Shown piece after piece: positions 28,273-38,893 of a stretch of 64,000 nt of DNA (within the stretch, counting starts at the first letter, position 1; each line of letters opens with the position of its first letter). Origin of the DNA: Paenibacillus sp. OK003. Its GTDB lineage: Bacteria > Bacillota > Bacilli > Paenibacillales > Paenibacillaceae. Where the stretch lies: contig NZ_FOBD01000004.1 in the NCBI RefSeq assembly GCF_900109515.1, positions 1 through 64,000 of the forward strand, written 5' to 3'. The position numbers were made by a program, and so were the translations under genes. The notes under the pieces are model-generated. The model ran no database searches. It saw only the letters and a list, made by a program, of their open reading frames with translations, and was not told the DNA's origin.

Positions 28273-29526
28273 ATGGCTTTTCAAAAACCGACTGGAACGC
28301 AGGACTTGCTGCCTGGTGTTGTGGAAAAGTGGCAGTTCGTAGAGGAAAAAGCGCGTGATCTGTGTCGTCGCTTTAATTACCGCGAGATTCGCACACCGAT
28401 CTTCGAACAGACTTCTTTATTTGTACGTGGCGTTGGAGAAACAACCGATATTGTTGAGAAAGAAATGTATACTTTTGATGACAAAGGCAATCGAAGTATG
28501 ACACTTCGTCCGGAGGGAACAGCGGGTGTTGTCCGCGCTTATGTGGAAAATAAAATCTATGGCGAACCGGATGTGAGCAAGCTCTATTACATCGGTCCGA
28601 TGTTCCGGTACGAACGTCCGCAAGCAGGTCGCCAGCGTCAGTTCCACCAGTTCGGTGTAGAAGCCATCGGTGCCCTTGATCCAGCCATCGATGCTGAAGT
28701 CATTGCGCTTGGGTATCAACTGTGTGTAGAACTGGGGTTGAAAGATGTCAAAGTGGAGATCAACTCCGTTGGAAACTCGACCAGCCGTGCAGAATACCGC
28801 GAGACGTTACTTGGGTTCCTCAGACCGATGAAAGACAGCCTGTGCAAGGACTGCCAATCCCGGATGGAACGTAATCCGCTGCGTGTGCTCGACTGCAAAG
28901 TTGATCAGGACAAATTCGTAGGGGCACCGTCCATACTGGATAGTCTGGATGAAGAGTCATTGAACCACTTTGCCAAGCTGAAAGAGTATCTGGATGATTT
29001 CGGCGTGGATTACGCGGTGAACAATCGTCTGGTACGCGGATTGGATTACTACACATTGACTGCTTTTGAACTGAAAGCCCAAGGTATTGGCGCGATTGAT
29101 ACAGTCGGGGGTGGCGGCAGATACAACGGCCTCGTTGGAGATATCGGTGGGCCGGATCAGCCTGGTATTGGTTTCGGTATCGGTCTGGAGCGTATTCAAC
29201 TGATTCTGGAGCACCAAAATATTGAGGTTACTACACTGGCTCCATTGGATGTGTACTTTGTTGCTTTGGGAGATGCTGCTGATCGTGAAGTGAACCGACT
29301 GTTGTTCAAAATCCGTCAATCCGGCCTGTCCGGTGAACGCGACTATCTCGGTCGCAAGATGAAAGCCCAGATGAAATCAGCCGACCGTTTCAAAGCCCGT
29401 TACACTGCCATTCTGGGTGATGATGAGCTGGAGCGCGGGGAAATTGCCCTGAAGTCCATGGATACAGGTGAACAACAAACGGTGAAGCTGGATGATCTGG
29501 TAGCAGCTATACGCGGAAGTAAATAA
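28273..29526 (+). CDS. hisS: Histidyl-tRNA synthetase
   Basis: A 417-aa class II synthetase that charges tRNA-His. Motif 2 is MFRYERPQAGRQRQFHQFGV, the histidine-specific loop is RGLDYYTLTAFEL, and motif 3 is PGIGFGIGLERIQLIL. The C-terminal anticodon domain follows from about residue 325. GGAGGGATG lies upstream of the ATG. It is preceded by a T-box leader and followed by aspS after 202 nt with no visible terminator, so both are probably under the same T-box. Confidence 0.97.
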   Translation: MAFQKPTGTQDLLPGVVEKWQFVEEKARDLCRRFNYREIRTPIFEQTSLFVRGVGETTDIVEKEMYTFDDKGNRSMTLRPEGTAGVVRAYVENKIYGEPDVSKLYYIGPMFRYERPQAGRQRQFHQFGVEAIGALDPAIDAEVIALGYQLCVELGLKDVKVEINSVGNSTSRAEYRETLLGFLRPMKDSLCKDCQSRMERNPLRVLDCKVDQDKFVGAPSILDSLDEESLNHFAKLKEYLDDFGVDYAVNNRLVRGLDYYTLTAFELKAQGIGAIDTVGGGGRYNGLVGDIGGPDQPGIGFGIGLERIQLILEHQNIEVTTLAPLDVYFVALGDAADREVNRLLFKIRQSGLSGERDYLGRKMKAQMKSADRFKARYTAILGDDELERGEIALKSMDTGEQQTVKLDDLVAAIRGSK

Positions 29527-29728
29527 GCACGAGTTTGAAAATGCCAAATAGCAACAATTGATCCGGCAAAATTACCGAGGTTAGCCAAATGTTTCCGATT
29601 AATCGGGGGTTGACGAGTCTGAGGTAACCTGCCTTTTCGAATAAAATCGTCTTCACGCAACCGCACTGTTGAATAGCGGGCTCTGCCCGCCCATACAGAA
29701 CGGAAATTCACATATGAGGAGCTTGGTT

Positions 29729-31507
29729 ATGAAAAGAAGTCATCATTGCGGCGCATTAACACCCGCACACATCGGTGAAACCGTAACATTGAACGGCTGG
29801 GTACAGACCCGCCGTGACCTGGGGGGCGTACTGTTTATCGATCTGCGTGACCGCAGCGGAATTGTACAAGTTGTTTTCAACCCCGCTTACTCTGGCGAAG
29901 CATTGCAAATCGCTGACAGAGTGCGGAGCGAGTATGTTATCGCGGTAACGGGTAAAGTCGTTAAACGTGACGAAGAGACTGTAAACAAAAACCTGCCTAC
30001 AGGCGAAATTGAAGTCCAAATTACCGAGATTGAAGTGCTGAACGCGGCAAAAACACCTCCATTCTTCATCGAAGATGGTGTGGAAGTGGACGAGTCCCTT
30101 CGTTTGAAATATCGTTACCTGGACCTGCGTCGTCCGGAAATGTTTGAAACATTGAAATTGCGTTCCAAAGCATCCAAAGTGTTCCGTGATTATCTGGATG
30201 GCGAAGAATTCGTTGAAGTCGAAACACCAATCCTGACCAAGAGCTCCCCGGAAGGTGCGCGTGACTATCTCGTACCAAGCCGTGTGCACGAAGGTGAATT
30301 CTTCGCCCTGCCGCAATCCCCACAAATTTACAAACAATTGCTGATGGTCGGCGGACTTGAGCGTTACTATCAGATCGCTCGTTGTTTCCGTGATGAAGAT
30401 TTGCGTGCAGACCGTCAACCGGAATTCACCCAAGTCGACATCGAGACTTCCTTCCTGCAACAGGATGACCTGCTGCCAATGATGGAAGAGCTGATGGCCA
30501 AATTGCTGCGTGAGACAAAAGGAATTGAGCTGGAACTGCCTTTCCAACGGATTACGTATGCAGATGCCATGGGTAAATATGGTTCGGACAAACCGGATCT
30601 GCGTTTCGGCATGGAACTGGTAGAAATGAACGATATCGTAGCGAACAGTGGTGTGAAAGTATTTGCTTCTGTCATTGAAAAAGGTGGCGAAGTAAAAGTG
30701 CTGAACGCCAAAGGCTGTGGCACATGGAGTCGTAAAGAGATCGATGACCTCGGACCATTCGCAGCGCGTTACGGTGCAAAAGGACTGGCATGGATTCAAG
30801 TGAAAGATGGCGAGTTCAAAGGGCCAATCGTGAAGTTCTTTACGCCGGAAGAGATTGAAGCAGTCAAAGAACATACGGGTGCTGAAGAAGGCGACTTGCT
30901 GCTCTTCTCTGCTGACACCAAAAAAGTGGTTGCTGATGTACTTGGCGCACTTCGTCTGAAAATCGGCCGTCAACTGGGACTGATCGATGACAGCAAATTC
31001 AAATTTGCATGGGTTGTGGACTTCCCATTGCTCGGGTACGATGAAGATGCAAAACGTTATGTCGCAGAGCACCATCCGTTTACACGTCCAAAAGACGAAG
31101 ATGTACATCTGTTTGACACCGATCCGGGTGCAATTCGTGCACAAGCCTATGACCTTGTTCTGAATGGTTATGAAGTGGGCGGCGGTTCGATGCGTATCTA
31201 CAAACGTGACGTTCAGGAAAAAATGTTTGCTGCCCTGGGACTTTCCCCAGAAGTAGCTAATGAAAAATTCGGATACCTGCTTGAAGCATTCGAATACGGA
31301 ACGCCACCACACGGCGGAATTGCCTTTGGTCTTGACCGTCTGGTGATGCTGCTGGCAGGCCGCACAAATCTGCGTGAAACGATTGCCTTCCCGAAAACGG
31401 CAAGTGCAACGGATCTGCTCATGAATGCACCTTCTGAAGTGGATAACTCCCAATTGGAACAACTTCACATCCGCGTAACCCGTAAACCGGTGGCGGAAAA
31501 GAAATAA
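29729..31507 (+). CDS. aspS: Aspartyl-tRNA synthetase
   Basis: A 592-aa class IIb synthetase of the bacterial type. An N-terminal OB anticodon domain (about 1-105, [20 protein letters not shown]) is followed by the catalytic core with [16 protein letters not shown], motif 2 [20 protein letters not shown], the bacterial GAD insertion, and motif 3 [16 protein letters not shown] chose ATG 29729 with TGAGGAG 8 nt upstream. Upstream, 29677-29695 has a small GCGGGC/GCCCGC hairpin of unclear role. The hisS-aspS order is as in B. subtilis. Confidence 0.97.
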   Translation: MKRSHHCGALTPAHIGETVTLNGWVQTRRDLGGVLFIDLRDRSGIVQVVFNPAYSGEALQIADRVRSEYVIAVTGKVVKRDEETVNKNLPTGEIEVQITEIEVLNAAKTPPFFIEDGVEVDESLRLKYRYLDLRRPEMFETLKLRSKASKVFRDYLDGEEFVEVETPILTKSSPEGARDYLVPSRVHEGEFFALPQSPQIYKQLLMVGGLERYYQIARCFRDEDLRADRQPEFTQVDIETSFLQQDDLLPMMEELMAKLLRETKGIELELPFQRITYADAMGKYGSDKPDLRFGMELVEMNDIVANSGVKVFASVIEKGGEVKVLNAKGCGTWSRKEIDDLGPFAARYGAKGLAWIQVKDGEFKGPIVKFFTPEEIEAVKEHTGAEEGDLLLFSADTKKVVADVLGALRLKIGRQLGLIDDSKFKFAWVVDFPLLGYDEDAKRYVAEHHPFTRPKDEDVHLFDTDPGAIRAQAYDLVLNGYEVGGGSMRIYKRDVQEKMFAALGLSPEVANEKFGYLLEAFEYGTPPHGGIAFGLDRLVMLLAGRTNLRETIAFPKTASATDLLMNAPSEVDNSQLEQLHIRVTRKPVAEKK

Positions 31508-31525
31508 AGGAGGCATCGATTCTCA

Positions 31526-32284
31526 ATGCTCCATCAATTTTCCAGAACAGAACTGGCTATCGGACCTGAAGGTCTGAACGCCTTGAAAAATAGTACAGTC
31601 GCAGTGCTTGGCATCGGCGGCGTGGGCGGTATTGCAGTGGAAGCTCTCGCCCGCAGCGGTGTTGGACGTATTATTCTGATTGATAAAGACGTAGTGGACA
31701 TCACCAACATCAATCGTCAGATTCATGCTTTGACCACGACCGTGGGTCAGAAAAAAGCAGATCTGATGGTGGAACGGGTGAAGCTCATCAATCCGGAGTG
31801 CGACGCGATTGCACTGAATATGTTTTACACGGAAGAAACGTATGAGGAATTATTCAAGTATGAGCTGGATTATGTGCTGGATGCTTCCGACACGATTATT
31901 TACAAAATTCACCTCATCAAGGAATGCCTCAAACGTAAGATTCCGGTGATCTCCAGCATGGGTGCGGCAAATAAAATGGATCCGACGAAATTCCAAGTTG
32001 CAGACATTTCGAAAACGACCATGGACCCGATTGCCCGTGTTGTCCGCACAAAACTGCGGAAAGAAGGCATCAAAAAAGGTGTGAAAGTGGTCTTCTCCAC
32101 CGAAGAACCATTGAAACCTCGCGCAGACGTAACGCAGAAAATCGTTCCTGAGAATGCACCGGAAATTCGCAAGGCCAAACAGCCACCAGCGAGTAACGCC
32201 TTTGTTCCTCCAGTAGCCGGGCTGATTATGGTCAGTGTAGCTGTCAAAGACCTGCTTGCAAAAGCGGAGAAGTCAGAGGCGTAA
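31526..32284 (+). CDS. tcdA: tRNA threonylcarbamoyladenosine dehydratase (TcdA/CsdL, YrvM-like)
   Basis: A 252-aa E1-like ATP-dependent enzyme that dehydrates t6A37 to its cyclic form ct6A in tRNAs reading ANN codons. The ATP-binding core is VLGIGGVGGIAVEALARSGV followed by IILIDKDVVDITNINRQIHA. The C-terminal part has VAGLIMVSVAVKDLL. AAGGAGGC precedes the ATG, and the gene follows aspS by 18 nt, so it is probably in the hisS-aspS operon. Confidence 0.93.
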   Translation: MLHQFSRTELAIGPEGLNALKNSTVAVLGIGGVGGIAVEALARSGVGRIILIDKDVVDITNINRQIHALTTTVGQKKADLMVERVKLINPECDAIALNMFYTEETYEELFKYELDYVLDASDTIIYKIHLIKECLKRKIPVISSMGAANKMDPTKFQVADISKTTMDPIARVVRTKLRKEGIKKGVKVVFSTEEPLKPRADVTQKIVPENAPEIRKAKQPPASNAFVPPVAGLIMVSVAVKDLLAKAEKSEA

Positions 32285-32334
32285 GGTGAATGCTGCTAGT
32301 TAGCAGATTAGCTTCGTTCAATGTTCGCCCATCC

Positions 32335-32366
32335 AGCGCGGGTGCCATGTGCACCTGCGCTTTTTG
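32335..32366 (+). terminator. Terminator after tcdA
   Basis: AGCGCGGGTGC, loop CAT, GCACCTGCGCT-type arms with a T5 tail. Confidence 0.85.
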
Positions 32367-32473
32367 GTGTTTTTCTACGGCATGTACTTCCCCGCAAAAA
32401 CGGTGTATGATATGGTGTGGTGCGCGAAATGATGATACATACAGGATCGTAAGCAGAGAGGGGAACAGAACGA

Positions 32474-33772
32474 ATGAAACACGGATGGATGTCCAGACAG
32501 CTGGGCATGACACCAGAAGATCAGTGGAAGAAGGAGATTGTGGCGGGGGCCATTTCCTATTTTGCTGTCGTATATATTGTGATGGTCAATGCAACCATTC
32601 TTTCCGATGCAGGAATGCCGCTGCAGGCAGCGATGGTGGGCACACTGCTCACGTCCATTGCCGGATGTCTGCTGATGGCATTTGGCGGTAAATCACCTAT
32701 TGTGGTGGTACCTGGCATGGGGATCAATGCGTTTTTCACATATACACTTGTGCACTCGATGAAGCTGACATGGCAGGAAGCGCTTGCTGTGGTGGCTGTT
32801 ACGGGATTGCTGTTCGCTATTGTTGCCTTTACATCGTTATATAAAATAATTAGCGAGGCAATTCCTAAAAATCTGCAGCACGGCATTACCGTAGGGATTG
32901 GATTATTTCTAACCTTTATCGGACTGCAAAAGAGTGGCATTGTCATCGCCCACCAGACAACCTTTGTTGCGATTGGGCATTTCAATGATCCGAATGTGAT
33001 CACAGCCTGTGTAACCCTTGTACTTGCAGTTATTTTATTCATACGCAATGTGCAGGGCGGGCTGCTCATCAGTATTTTGATCGGGACAGGGCTTGCCTAC
33101 CTGCTTGGAGCAGTACATCCCGGTGAACCGGTATCCGCGCTGGATGCACTGCGTCAATACGGTGGCTTGTTCGGTCAATTGTCTCTGATGAAGCTGGCAG
33201 ATATTGCGTTCTGGATTGCTGTATTTCTGCTGTTATTGATTGTCGTGTTTGAAAATATCGGACTTGTTACCGCCCAGACCAACATGATTAATCGTCCGGC
33301 ACGTTTCAAAGGCAGCCTGCGTGCGTTATCGATCAGCACGGTGCTGGCAGGCATCTTCGGCAGCAGTCCGCCAGTGGCGGCAGCCGAGACAACAGCGGGC
33401 ATTGCTGCAGGCGGCCGTACAGGGTTAACTCCGCTTGTGACAGCTGTGCTGTTCGGAGCAACCTTTTTCTTCATTCCGCTGCTCGGTTATATTCCCGACA
33501 GTGCGATTGCACCTATTTTGATCATCATCGGCGGTTTGATGGTACAGGGTGTGAAGGATATGGATTTCAGTGATTTTACAGAAGCGTTTCCAGCGTTTCT
33601 GATTATGGTGATGATTCCTTTTACATACAGCATTGTGGATGGCATGGCTTTTGGATTTATTGCCTATCCGCTGGCAAAGCTTGCTGCGGGGAAAGGGAAA
33701 GAAGTGCCTGTCGTGATGTACGGCATTTCGATCCTGTTTCTGGCGAACTTTGTGCTGCATGGTGTTCTGTAA
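32474..33772 (+). CDS. NCS2 family purine permease (AzgA-like)
   Basis: A 432-aa membrane transporter of the AzgA branch (PbuG/PbuO-type, importing guanine, hypoxanthine or adenine). Signatures are EIVAGAISYFAVVYIVMVNA at the N-terminus, PGMGINAFFTYTLVHSM, the GITVGIGLFLTFIGLQKSGI helix and GSSPPVAAAETTAGIAAGGR. AGAGGGGA precedes the ATG. I looked for a purine riboswitch upstream and did not see one. Which base it carries cannot be told from sequence alone. Confidence 0.88.
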   Translation: MKHGWMSRQLGMTPEDQWKKEIVAGAISYFAVVYIVMVNATILSDAGMPLQAAMVGTLLTSIAGCLLMAFGGKSPIVVVPGMGINAFFTYTLVHSMKLTWQEALAVVAVTGLLFAIVAFTSLYKIISEAIPKNLQHGITVGIGLFLTFIGLQKSGIVIAHQTTFVAIGHFNDPNVITACVTLVLAVILFIRNVQGGLLISILIGTGLAYLLGAVHPGEPVSALDALRQYGGLFGQLSLMKLADIAFWIAVFLLLLIVVFENIGLVTAQTNMINRPARFKGSLRALSISTVLAGIFGSSPPVAAAETTAGIAAGGRTGLTPLVTAVLFGATFFFIPLLGYIPDSAIAPILIIIGGLMVQGVKDMDFSDFTEAFPAFLIMVMIPFTYSIVDGMAFGFIAYPLAKLAAGKGKEVPVVMYGISILFLANFVLHGVL

Positions 33773-33810
33773 AACGAAGGTGAACTGATCAAGAGCAGGA
33801 GGAACGGATA

Positions 33811-35634
33811 ATGGAAGAGCAGGAGGCACGGGGAATGGAAGAACAGCAGCAGTTGGAGTCTGATTCAAACGAGCCCAAAGTAGGGAAGAAAGGATTCAAG
33901 GATTTCGTCAAGCTCATCGCTTCTACGAATCCACCGAAATTGGTTCTGATTGTGGCTCTCATCCTGACATTGATTCAAACGACAGCAGGATTAATCGTTC
34001 CCTTGATGACCAAAGGTCTCATTGATGGGCTGACCACATCAGCGCTGAATAAAACGGTTATTTTTCTGTTACTCGGAGCTTTTGTCATTCAAGCCATTGC
34101 CTCCGGTATCAGCATCTATATGTTGAATTATGCGGGTCAGCGCGTTGTAGCTACGCTTCGTACCAAGCTGTGGAACAAAGTGTTATCGCTGCGTATGCCT
34201 TATTTTGACCGCAACCGTATCGGGGACACGATGAGCCGGATTACGAATGATACAAGTCAAATCATGACCCTGATTGCGGATTATCTGGTTTCATTTGTTT
34301 CCAACATCGTTGCTGTGATCGGAGGTGTGGCGCTTCTATTTTATCTGGATTGGGTGATGTCGCTCATCATTCTGAGTCTGGTGCCGTTGACCATGCTGAT
34401 TCTCATGCCCGTGGGCCGGAAAATGTACAAAATCTCCAAAAAACAGCAGGATGAGATGGCCGGGCTTACTTCCGTGTTAAGTCAGGTCATTAGTGAAATA
34501 CGACTGGTCAAAGCGTATGGAACCGAGAAGCAGGAAGCAGAGGCGGGTGATTCCCGAATTCGCAAAATGTTTGCGTTTGGGTTACAGGAAGCACGTATTC
34601 TGGCGCTGATTGGTCCCTTGTTTACTTTTGTCATGACGGCTGTGTTGGTTGTCATTCTTGGTGTTGGGGGGATGCGTGTAGCTTCCGGCCTGCTGTCGCC
34701 AGGGGAATTAGTTGCATTCATTCTGCTGCTTTTCCAGGTCATTATGCCGATGGGACAGTTCACAACCTTATATTCACGTTTGCAAAAAGTAGTCGGTGCC
34801 ACTGAGCGTATTCAAGCTATACTTGCGGATGACGTAGAACCGGATCACAGTACCAAGCAGGCTCCTCGCGGGAATGATACAATCACATTTCACAATGTAC
34901 ATTTCTCCTACGTTACCGGGGAAGCGGTGCTGCACGGTATAAACTTGACCGTTCCGACCCGTAAGGTGACAGCGATTGTTGGTCCGAGCGGCAGTGGCAA
35001 ATCCACGCTTTTCTCGCTGGTGGAGCAGTTCTATCTGCCAGATTCGGGCTACATCTCCTATGGCGGAGAAGCGATCAGCGAGTATTCCCTCGCTTCCTGG
35101 CGTAACAAGATCGGGTATGTATCGCAGGAAAGTCCGCTGATGGCGGGCACGATCAAAGACAACATTACCTACGGTTTAGATCGTGAGGTGACGATGGAAG
35201 AGATCAGAAGAGCGGCAGAAATGGCATATTCGGCGGACTTTATTGACAAGCTGCCGCAAGGCTATGATACGGAAGTGGGCGAACGTGGCATCAAGTTATC
35301 TGGCGGGCAGCGTCAGCGAATTGCTATTGCCCGTGCGCTACTGCGCAGCCCGGACATTCTGATGCTGGATGAAGCCACCTCCAGCCTGGATAGCACCTCG
35401 GAATACGAAGTGCAGCAGGCATTGTCCAATCTGATGGAGGGCAGAACGACCATTGTTATTGCGCATCGATTATCTACGGTGGTGGACTCCGATCAGATTG
35501 TCGTGCTGGAGCACGGACATGTTACCGGGACAGGAACTCACACAGAGTTGATCAGCACTCATCCGGTCTATCGTGAACTGGCACAGAAGCAGTTTGTGGC
35601 ACAGGATGGGCAGAATAAGCATACGGAGCTATAA
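33811..35634 (+). CDS. BmrA-like multidrug ABC exporter
   Basis: A 607-aa half transporter with six helices (about residues 40-320) and one nucleotide-binding domain. Walker A is GPSGSGKST, the signature is LSGGQRQRIAIARALLR, Walker B is ILMLDEATSSLD, and the H-loop is VIAHRLST. The similarity to B. subtilis BmrA (YvcC) runs the full length, including IGYVSQESPLM and YFDRNRIGDTMSRITNDT. GGAGGAACGGATA precedes the ATG. It is the last backbone gene before the accessory island. Substrates are inferred. Confidence 0.88.
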   Translation: MEEQEARGMEEQQQLESDSNEPKVGKKGFKDFVKLIASTNPPKLVLIVALILTLIQTTAGLIVPLMTKGLIDGLTTSALNKTVIFLLLGAFVIQAIASGISIYMLNYAGQRVVATLRTKLWNKVLSLRMPYFDRNRIGDTMSRITNDTSQIMTLIADYLVSFVSNIVAVIGGVALLFYLDWVMSLIILSLVPLTMLILMPVGRKMYKISKKQQDEMAGLTSVLSQVISEIRLVKAYGTEKQEAEAGDSRIRKMFAFGLQEARILALIGPLFTFVMTAVLVVILGVGGMRVASGLLSPGELVAFILLLFQVIMPMGQFTTLYSRLQKVVGATERIQAILADDVEPDHSTKQAPRGNDTITFHNVHFSYVTGEAVLHGINLTVPTRKVTAIVGPSGSGKSTLFSLVEQFYLPDSGYISYGGEAISEYSLASWRNKIGYVSQESPLMAGTIKDNITYGLDREVTMEEIRRAAEMAYSADFIDKLPQGYDTEVGERGIKLSGGQRQRIAIARALLRSPDILMLDEATSSLDSTSEYEVQQALSNLMEGRTTIVIAHRLSTVVDSDQIVVLEHGHVTGTGTHTELISTHPVYRELAQKQFVAQDGQNKHTEL

Positions 35635-35691
35635 ACGAGCAAATTGGCTTCCAGTAAACTGTAAAATCAAAAAGAATAGAGACAAAGCGCT

Positions 35692-35738
35692 CTCCTTGTG
35701 GTAAAAAGTGGTCACTACAACTCATTTTACACAAGGAG
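35692..35738 (+). other. Hairpin covering the ribosome site of a dead transposase
   Basis: CTCCTTGTGGTAAA and TTTTACACAAGGAG pair with one bulge and enclose about 20 nt. The right arm includes AAGGAG, the ribosome site of the transposase remnant at 35746. Such hairpins limit translation of insertion-sequence transposases from read-through transcripts. Confidence 0.55.
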
Positions 35739-35745
35739 AAATCAC

Positions 35746-36478
35746 TATGTCTCATACCACCATCGTATCCGATCATGCTTCCCTGCGCAACTATTTGTTG
35801 CAGCACCGCCTGCCATGTATTTTTCAAAGCCGGTCTTGGCCATATCGAGACCATATATGGCAGCCTTACGGCGAAAGGATTTCGTCGTAAGGTGGTGGAC
35901 CTGGCGGAATACAGTGATCGCCACCGGACCACGCTTGGCCATTTTATGGCAGAGGGCAAGTGGGATGAATCCGTGCTGCAAAACAAAGTCAAGACGGATC
36001 CCTCCGCCATGTGGTCGAGATCGCTACAAGCACGCAAGAGCCATTGTTTGTCATCCACGATGATACGCGATCTCCAAGAAGACAAAGCCTTCGTCACAGG
36101 CCCAGTCTCCGATCGAGCAAGCAGGTTTTCATCATTCGCAATTTGGAAGGCAAAGTTGTTAGGGGGCATCAAGTGCAAGCCGCGGTTGTTCAAAGCGGGG
36201 GCAGTACCTTGATCCATGCGATTGATCCGTACGATAAAATGAAAACACATCCCGACGGCACGATCTACACGAAAATGGATCGTGTATCCGACCTCGCCTC
36301 GCCGCGTCCTCTTCCCCCGTACAGCGGCTATGTGCTCGTGAATTCCTGGTTTAAATATACCCGCGTCATCGACAATTACGCCGCCGCAGATGTTGCCTGG
36401 CACATCCGAAAAGAAGACGTTCGCCTCCGTGACCGTGATAGCAATTGTGACCATTTGGCCAAGTACTGTGGGCTATGA
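35746..36478 (+). pseudogene. Degraded IS4/IS701-like transposase
   Basis: Homology is spread over three frames. It starts at 35746 (MSHTTIVSDHASLRNYLLQH), shifts near 35830 to FFKAGLGHIETIYGSLTAKG and LAEYSDRHRTTLGHFMAEGK, and shifts again near 36010 to ATSTQEPLFVIHDDT and RGHQVQAAVVQSG. The expected DSWF of the core reads NSWF (VLVNSWFKYTRVID). It is truncated at the 3' end and cannot make an active enzyme. The family is assigned from motif order and is less sure than the pseudogene status. It marks the left edge of the island. Confidence 0.8.
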
Positions 36479-36675
36479 CATCGAACGAGCTGTTCTAGAC
36501 AGCCGCTCTGCTTCTCCGTTACAACAATATCTATTTTTTTAGGTCCTCTTAAGATCCGTTTCAACTCTATGAACATTATTATTGTTCTTAGAGTATACTA
36601 TATTTTATAGTGGATTTAACCATTTGTATATTTCGAAATTATGCACTAGGTTTTCGAGTGAGAGGTCATGGATGA

Positions 36676-37353
36676 TTATTCTATATCTTCTATTTTTACT
36701 AAATACCCTCTTCCTCGATGGTTTATTAAAATTTGTGGATCATGTGGATTTTTTTCGATTTTTGACCTGATATTTTGGATATGTACATACAATGTTGCTA
36801 GTCCTGGAAGATCCAGTTGATCTAGGAGCTCATGAGAACTAAATATCTTTCCTCGATTCCTGACTAATAGAAATAGCAACTTGAATTCTGTAGATGATAA
36901 TGGAGTGCATCTACTATCTTTTCCTATACAATGTCCGGTAATATTAAAGAAAACCTCTTTAGTAAGCTGGATATATTCTAGCACATCGACAGGCCTTTGT
37001 TTTTCTTCTTTTTCATTATGAATATAGCGACAAAAATCTGTAATAGGTTTTGCTAAATGTATTGTCGCTTTCTGTTGCTGTATATCATGATATATCTTTG
37101 AGCTGTCTGCACTGAAAATAAGGATAGGGAGTGGCGATAAATCCAATAGTTGTTTCCAGAAACTAAGATCATCATTCGAGCAAATTTGTAAATCTAAAAT
37201 AACCGCTAGGTATTTTTTATGCTGTTCTAAAATGATTTTTTTTAACTTACTTTGGTCGTTAATTTGGGTTAAGCTAATTTCGGACAATTTAAAAATGCTT
37301 TTTAAAATAGGTTCCTCATTGGAAAGTTTATTTGAAAACATAAGAACCTCCAT
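36676..37353 (-). CDS. OmpR-type response regulator with an atypical receiver
   Basis: A 225-aa protein. The C-terminal winged helix (about residues 130-222) is clear: TPLSSTEFKLLFLLVRNRGK, then LYVHIQNIRSKIEKNP and the wing HRGRGYLV. The N-terminal half is receiver-like: AVILDLQI carries a possible phospho-acceptor Asp, then LIFSADS and HLAKPI. The acidic pair expected after strand 1 is missing (MFSNKLSNEE). No histidine kinase is nearby. The ATG at 37353 has AAGGGG 9 nt upstream; ATG at 37341 with GGAGG ahead is also possible. The gene is AT-rich, lies between two dead transposases, and may control the peptide cassette 2.6 kb away. That link is inference. Confidence 0.75.
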   Translation of the reverse strand: MEVLMFSNKLSNEEPILKSIFKLSEISLTQINDQSKLKKIILEQHKKYLAVILDLQICSNDDLSFWKQLLDLSPLPILIFSADSSKIYHDIQQQKATIHLAKPITDFCRYIHNEKEEKQRPVDVLEYIQLTKEVFFNITGHCIGKDSRCTPLSSTEFKLLFLLVRNRGKIFSSHELLDQLDLPGLATLYVHIQNIRSKIEKNPHDPQILINHRGRGYLVKIEDIE

Positions 37354-37669
37354 TTTCTGCGCCCCTTTCTTTCAATATTATAATAAATTTTTGTTGTAAA
37401 AGGAATGAAATAGAATAATTCATCTTTGGCTACTCGCTATACTTCGTGGGACAAGTTAATATAGGTCGTGGTTGATAGAGTAACTTGACATCGAGCCTCT
37501 GCGGGCATGCAAAAGGGAGAAACCACAAGGGTTTCTCATGACGGGTTTAGCCTATCATGCCTGCTCCTTCATGTAAATTCAGTCTATAAAAATTAGGTCA
37601 ACCCACTTCGAACAGCGACGAGCCGAGCCATATTTTGTGCACTTCAGTTCAGGTTCTTGCTATTGTTCG

Positions 37670-38357
37670 TGGATTCGCACTTCATCCATGGCTTAGCCAA
37701 CCGGCCTCATTACATGGAATTTATCAAACGTAATCTCTGTGTCAGGAAAGTACTTTTGGATGCCATTAGTAAAAGCAGGTGACATATCGAAGCAAACCTC
37801 TTCAATCTGCTTTACAGAAGCGCCTTAAAGCGTTTGAGCGTATCCATCCCTGCAAACAGGACTGTTTTATGATCCACGTCCACGAGCAGGGTAATGTATC
37901 GATATCCGCGCCTTAAAGACGTTTCATCAATGGCAATCCGTTTTACGTCTGAGAGATCAAGTTCTTTGATGGCTTTATCCACATAGTGATAGAAAATAAG
38001 CCACATACGAGCGTCATGCCCACGGAGTTCGTGGGCTGCTGCGTTAACAGGTATTTCAATCATCAACCGCATCGCCCAAGCGTCAAACAACAGCGTAAAG
38101 TGGGATAACGATCTGGCCCATTTCACAGATACTTGAGTTACTCTAGTCGCACATGTTGGATTTTACGCTCGGCAGCCTAGAATGCATGAACGTATTCCAG
38201 TCCCAGAAATCCAAGTGCCGCCAGTGTTTTTTCTCCGTGTCGTGAGCTTTACATGACGTTCCGCAAAGGTAGTTTCTCTTGCAAAATCATCAAACAAATG
38301 CCAGGATTGATCTTGATCGTCAAACTCAATATGAGTCAATCCCCAAGGATATTCCAA
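37670..38357 (-). pseudogene. Degraded ISL3-family transposase
   Basis: Reading from 38357 downward: the zinc-finger end is lost, HLFDDFARETTFAERHVKLT-type N-terminal remnants appear, then in another frame (37812-38126) DLSDVKRIAIDETSLRRGYR, ITLLVDVDHKTVLFA and, near 37690-37800, EEVCFDMSPAFTNGIQKYFP followed by DTEITFDKFHVM. This is the ISL3 DDE core. Stops and frame changes break it, and the gene is cut at the C-terminal side. From 37354 to 37670 I see no gene. Confidence 0.85.
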
Positions 38358-38893
38358 TTACAAAGCTGTTCTAAACATGTCTGAAATCAGATTGTTATTA
38401 CTGCTCATTGAAGTCTACATTTGTCATACCGCTGCTACTAATCTTCTTACTAAGCAGTATTTATGAGTCAGACATAGCCGCGAACTATTAGCGAGGAAGC
38501 GAAAGACTTTGATACTGCCGAAGTTGGTGGCATTTAGCAAGGGGAAGTCGATCTTGATTTTACAGATAGATGTGGAGCGCTTTAAACCGAACTAGTGGGT
38601 ATATATGATTTTTTTGTATTTTTTTCTCATTTATAGATTTATATATATTATCTCATAACTCGTGTATAAGCGTCAAATTTAGCCCACTTTCGACTTCAAC
38701 ACAAGCGGAATTTGTCTATACCCGAAATTCTCATAGCATTATTCTGAAATCGGTGAAGAACCAGTGATACCAAGGAGTGATGGATTGTAAAATGAAGTGA
38801 AACACTCACTGGAAATAAATAAACAAAGGGCCCATGACCGGATTCGTGTAGAATGAAAGTTCTCACACCCCATTCACACAAGGAGAATCCACC
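38358..38893. other. Gene-free stretch inside the island
   Basis: About 535 nt with mixed composition, including a very AT-rich part near 38605-38665. I see no gene, tRNA or clear repeat. The last 60 nt look like the upstream end of the IS30-type element that follows, with CACAAGGAG as its ribosome site. Confidence 0.5.

Noticed and set aside
29756..31516. A 586-codon open frame antisense to aspS
   Set aside because: It mirrors the aspS codons, has Cys/Phe/His-rich nonsense composition and no ribosome site. aspS is certain on the other strand.
32285..32473. Purine riboswitch ahead of the AzgA-like permease gene
   Set aside because: I saw a terminator of the previous gene but no conserved purine-aptamer loops.
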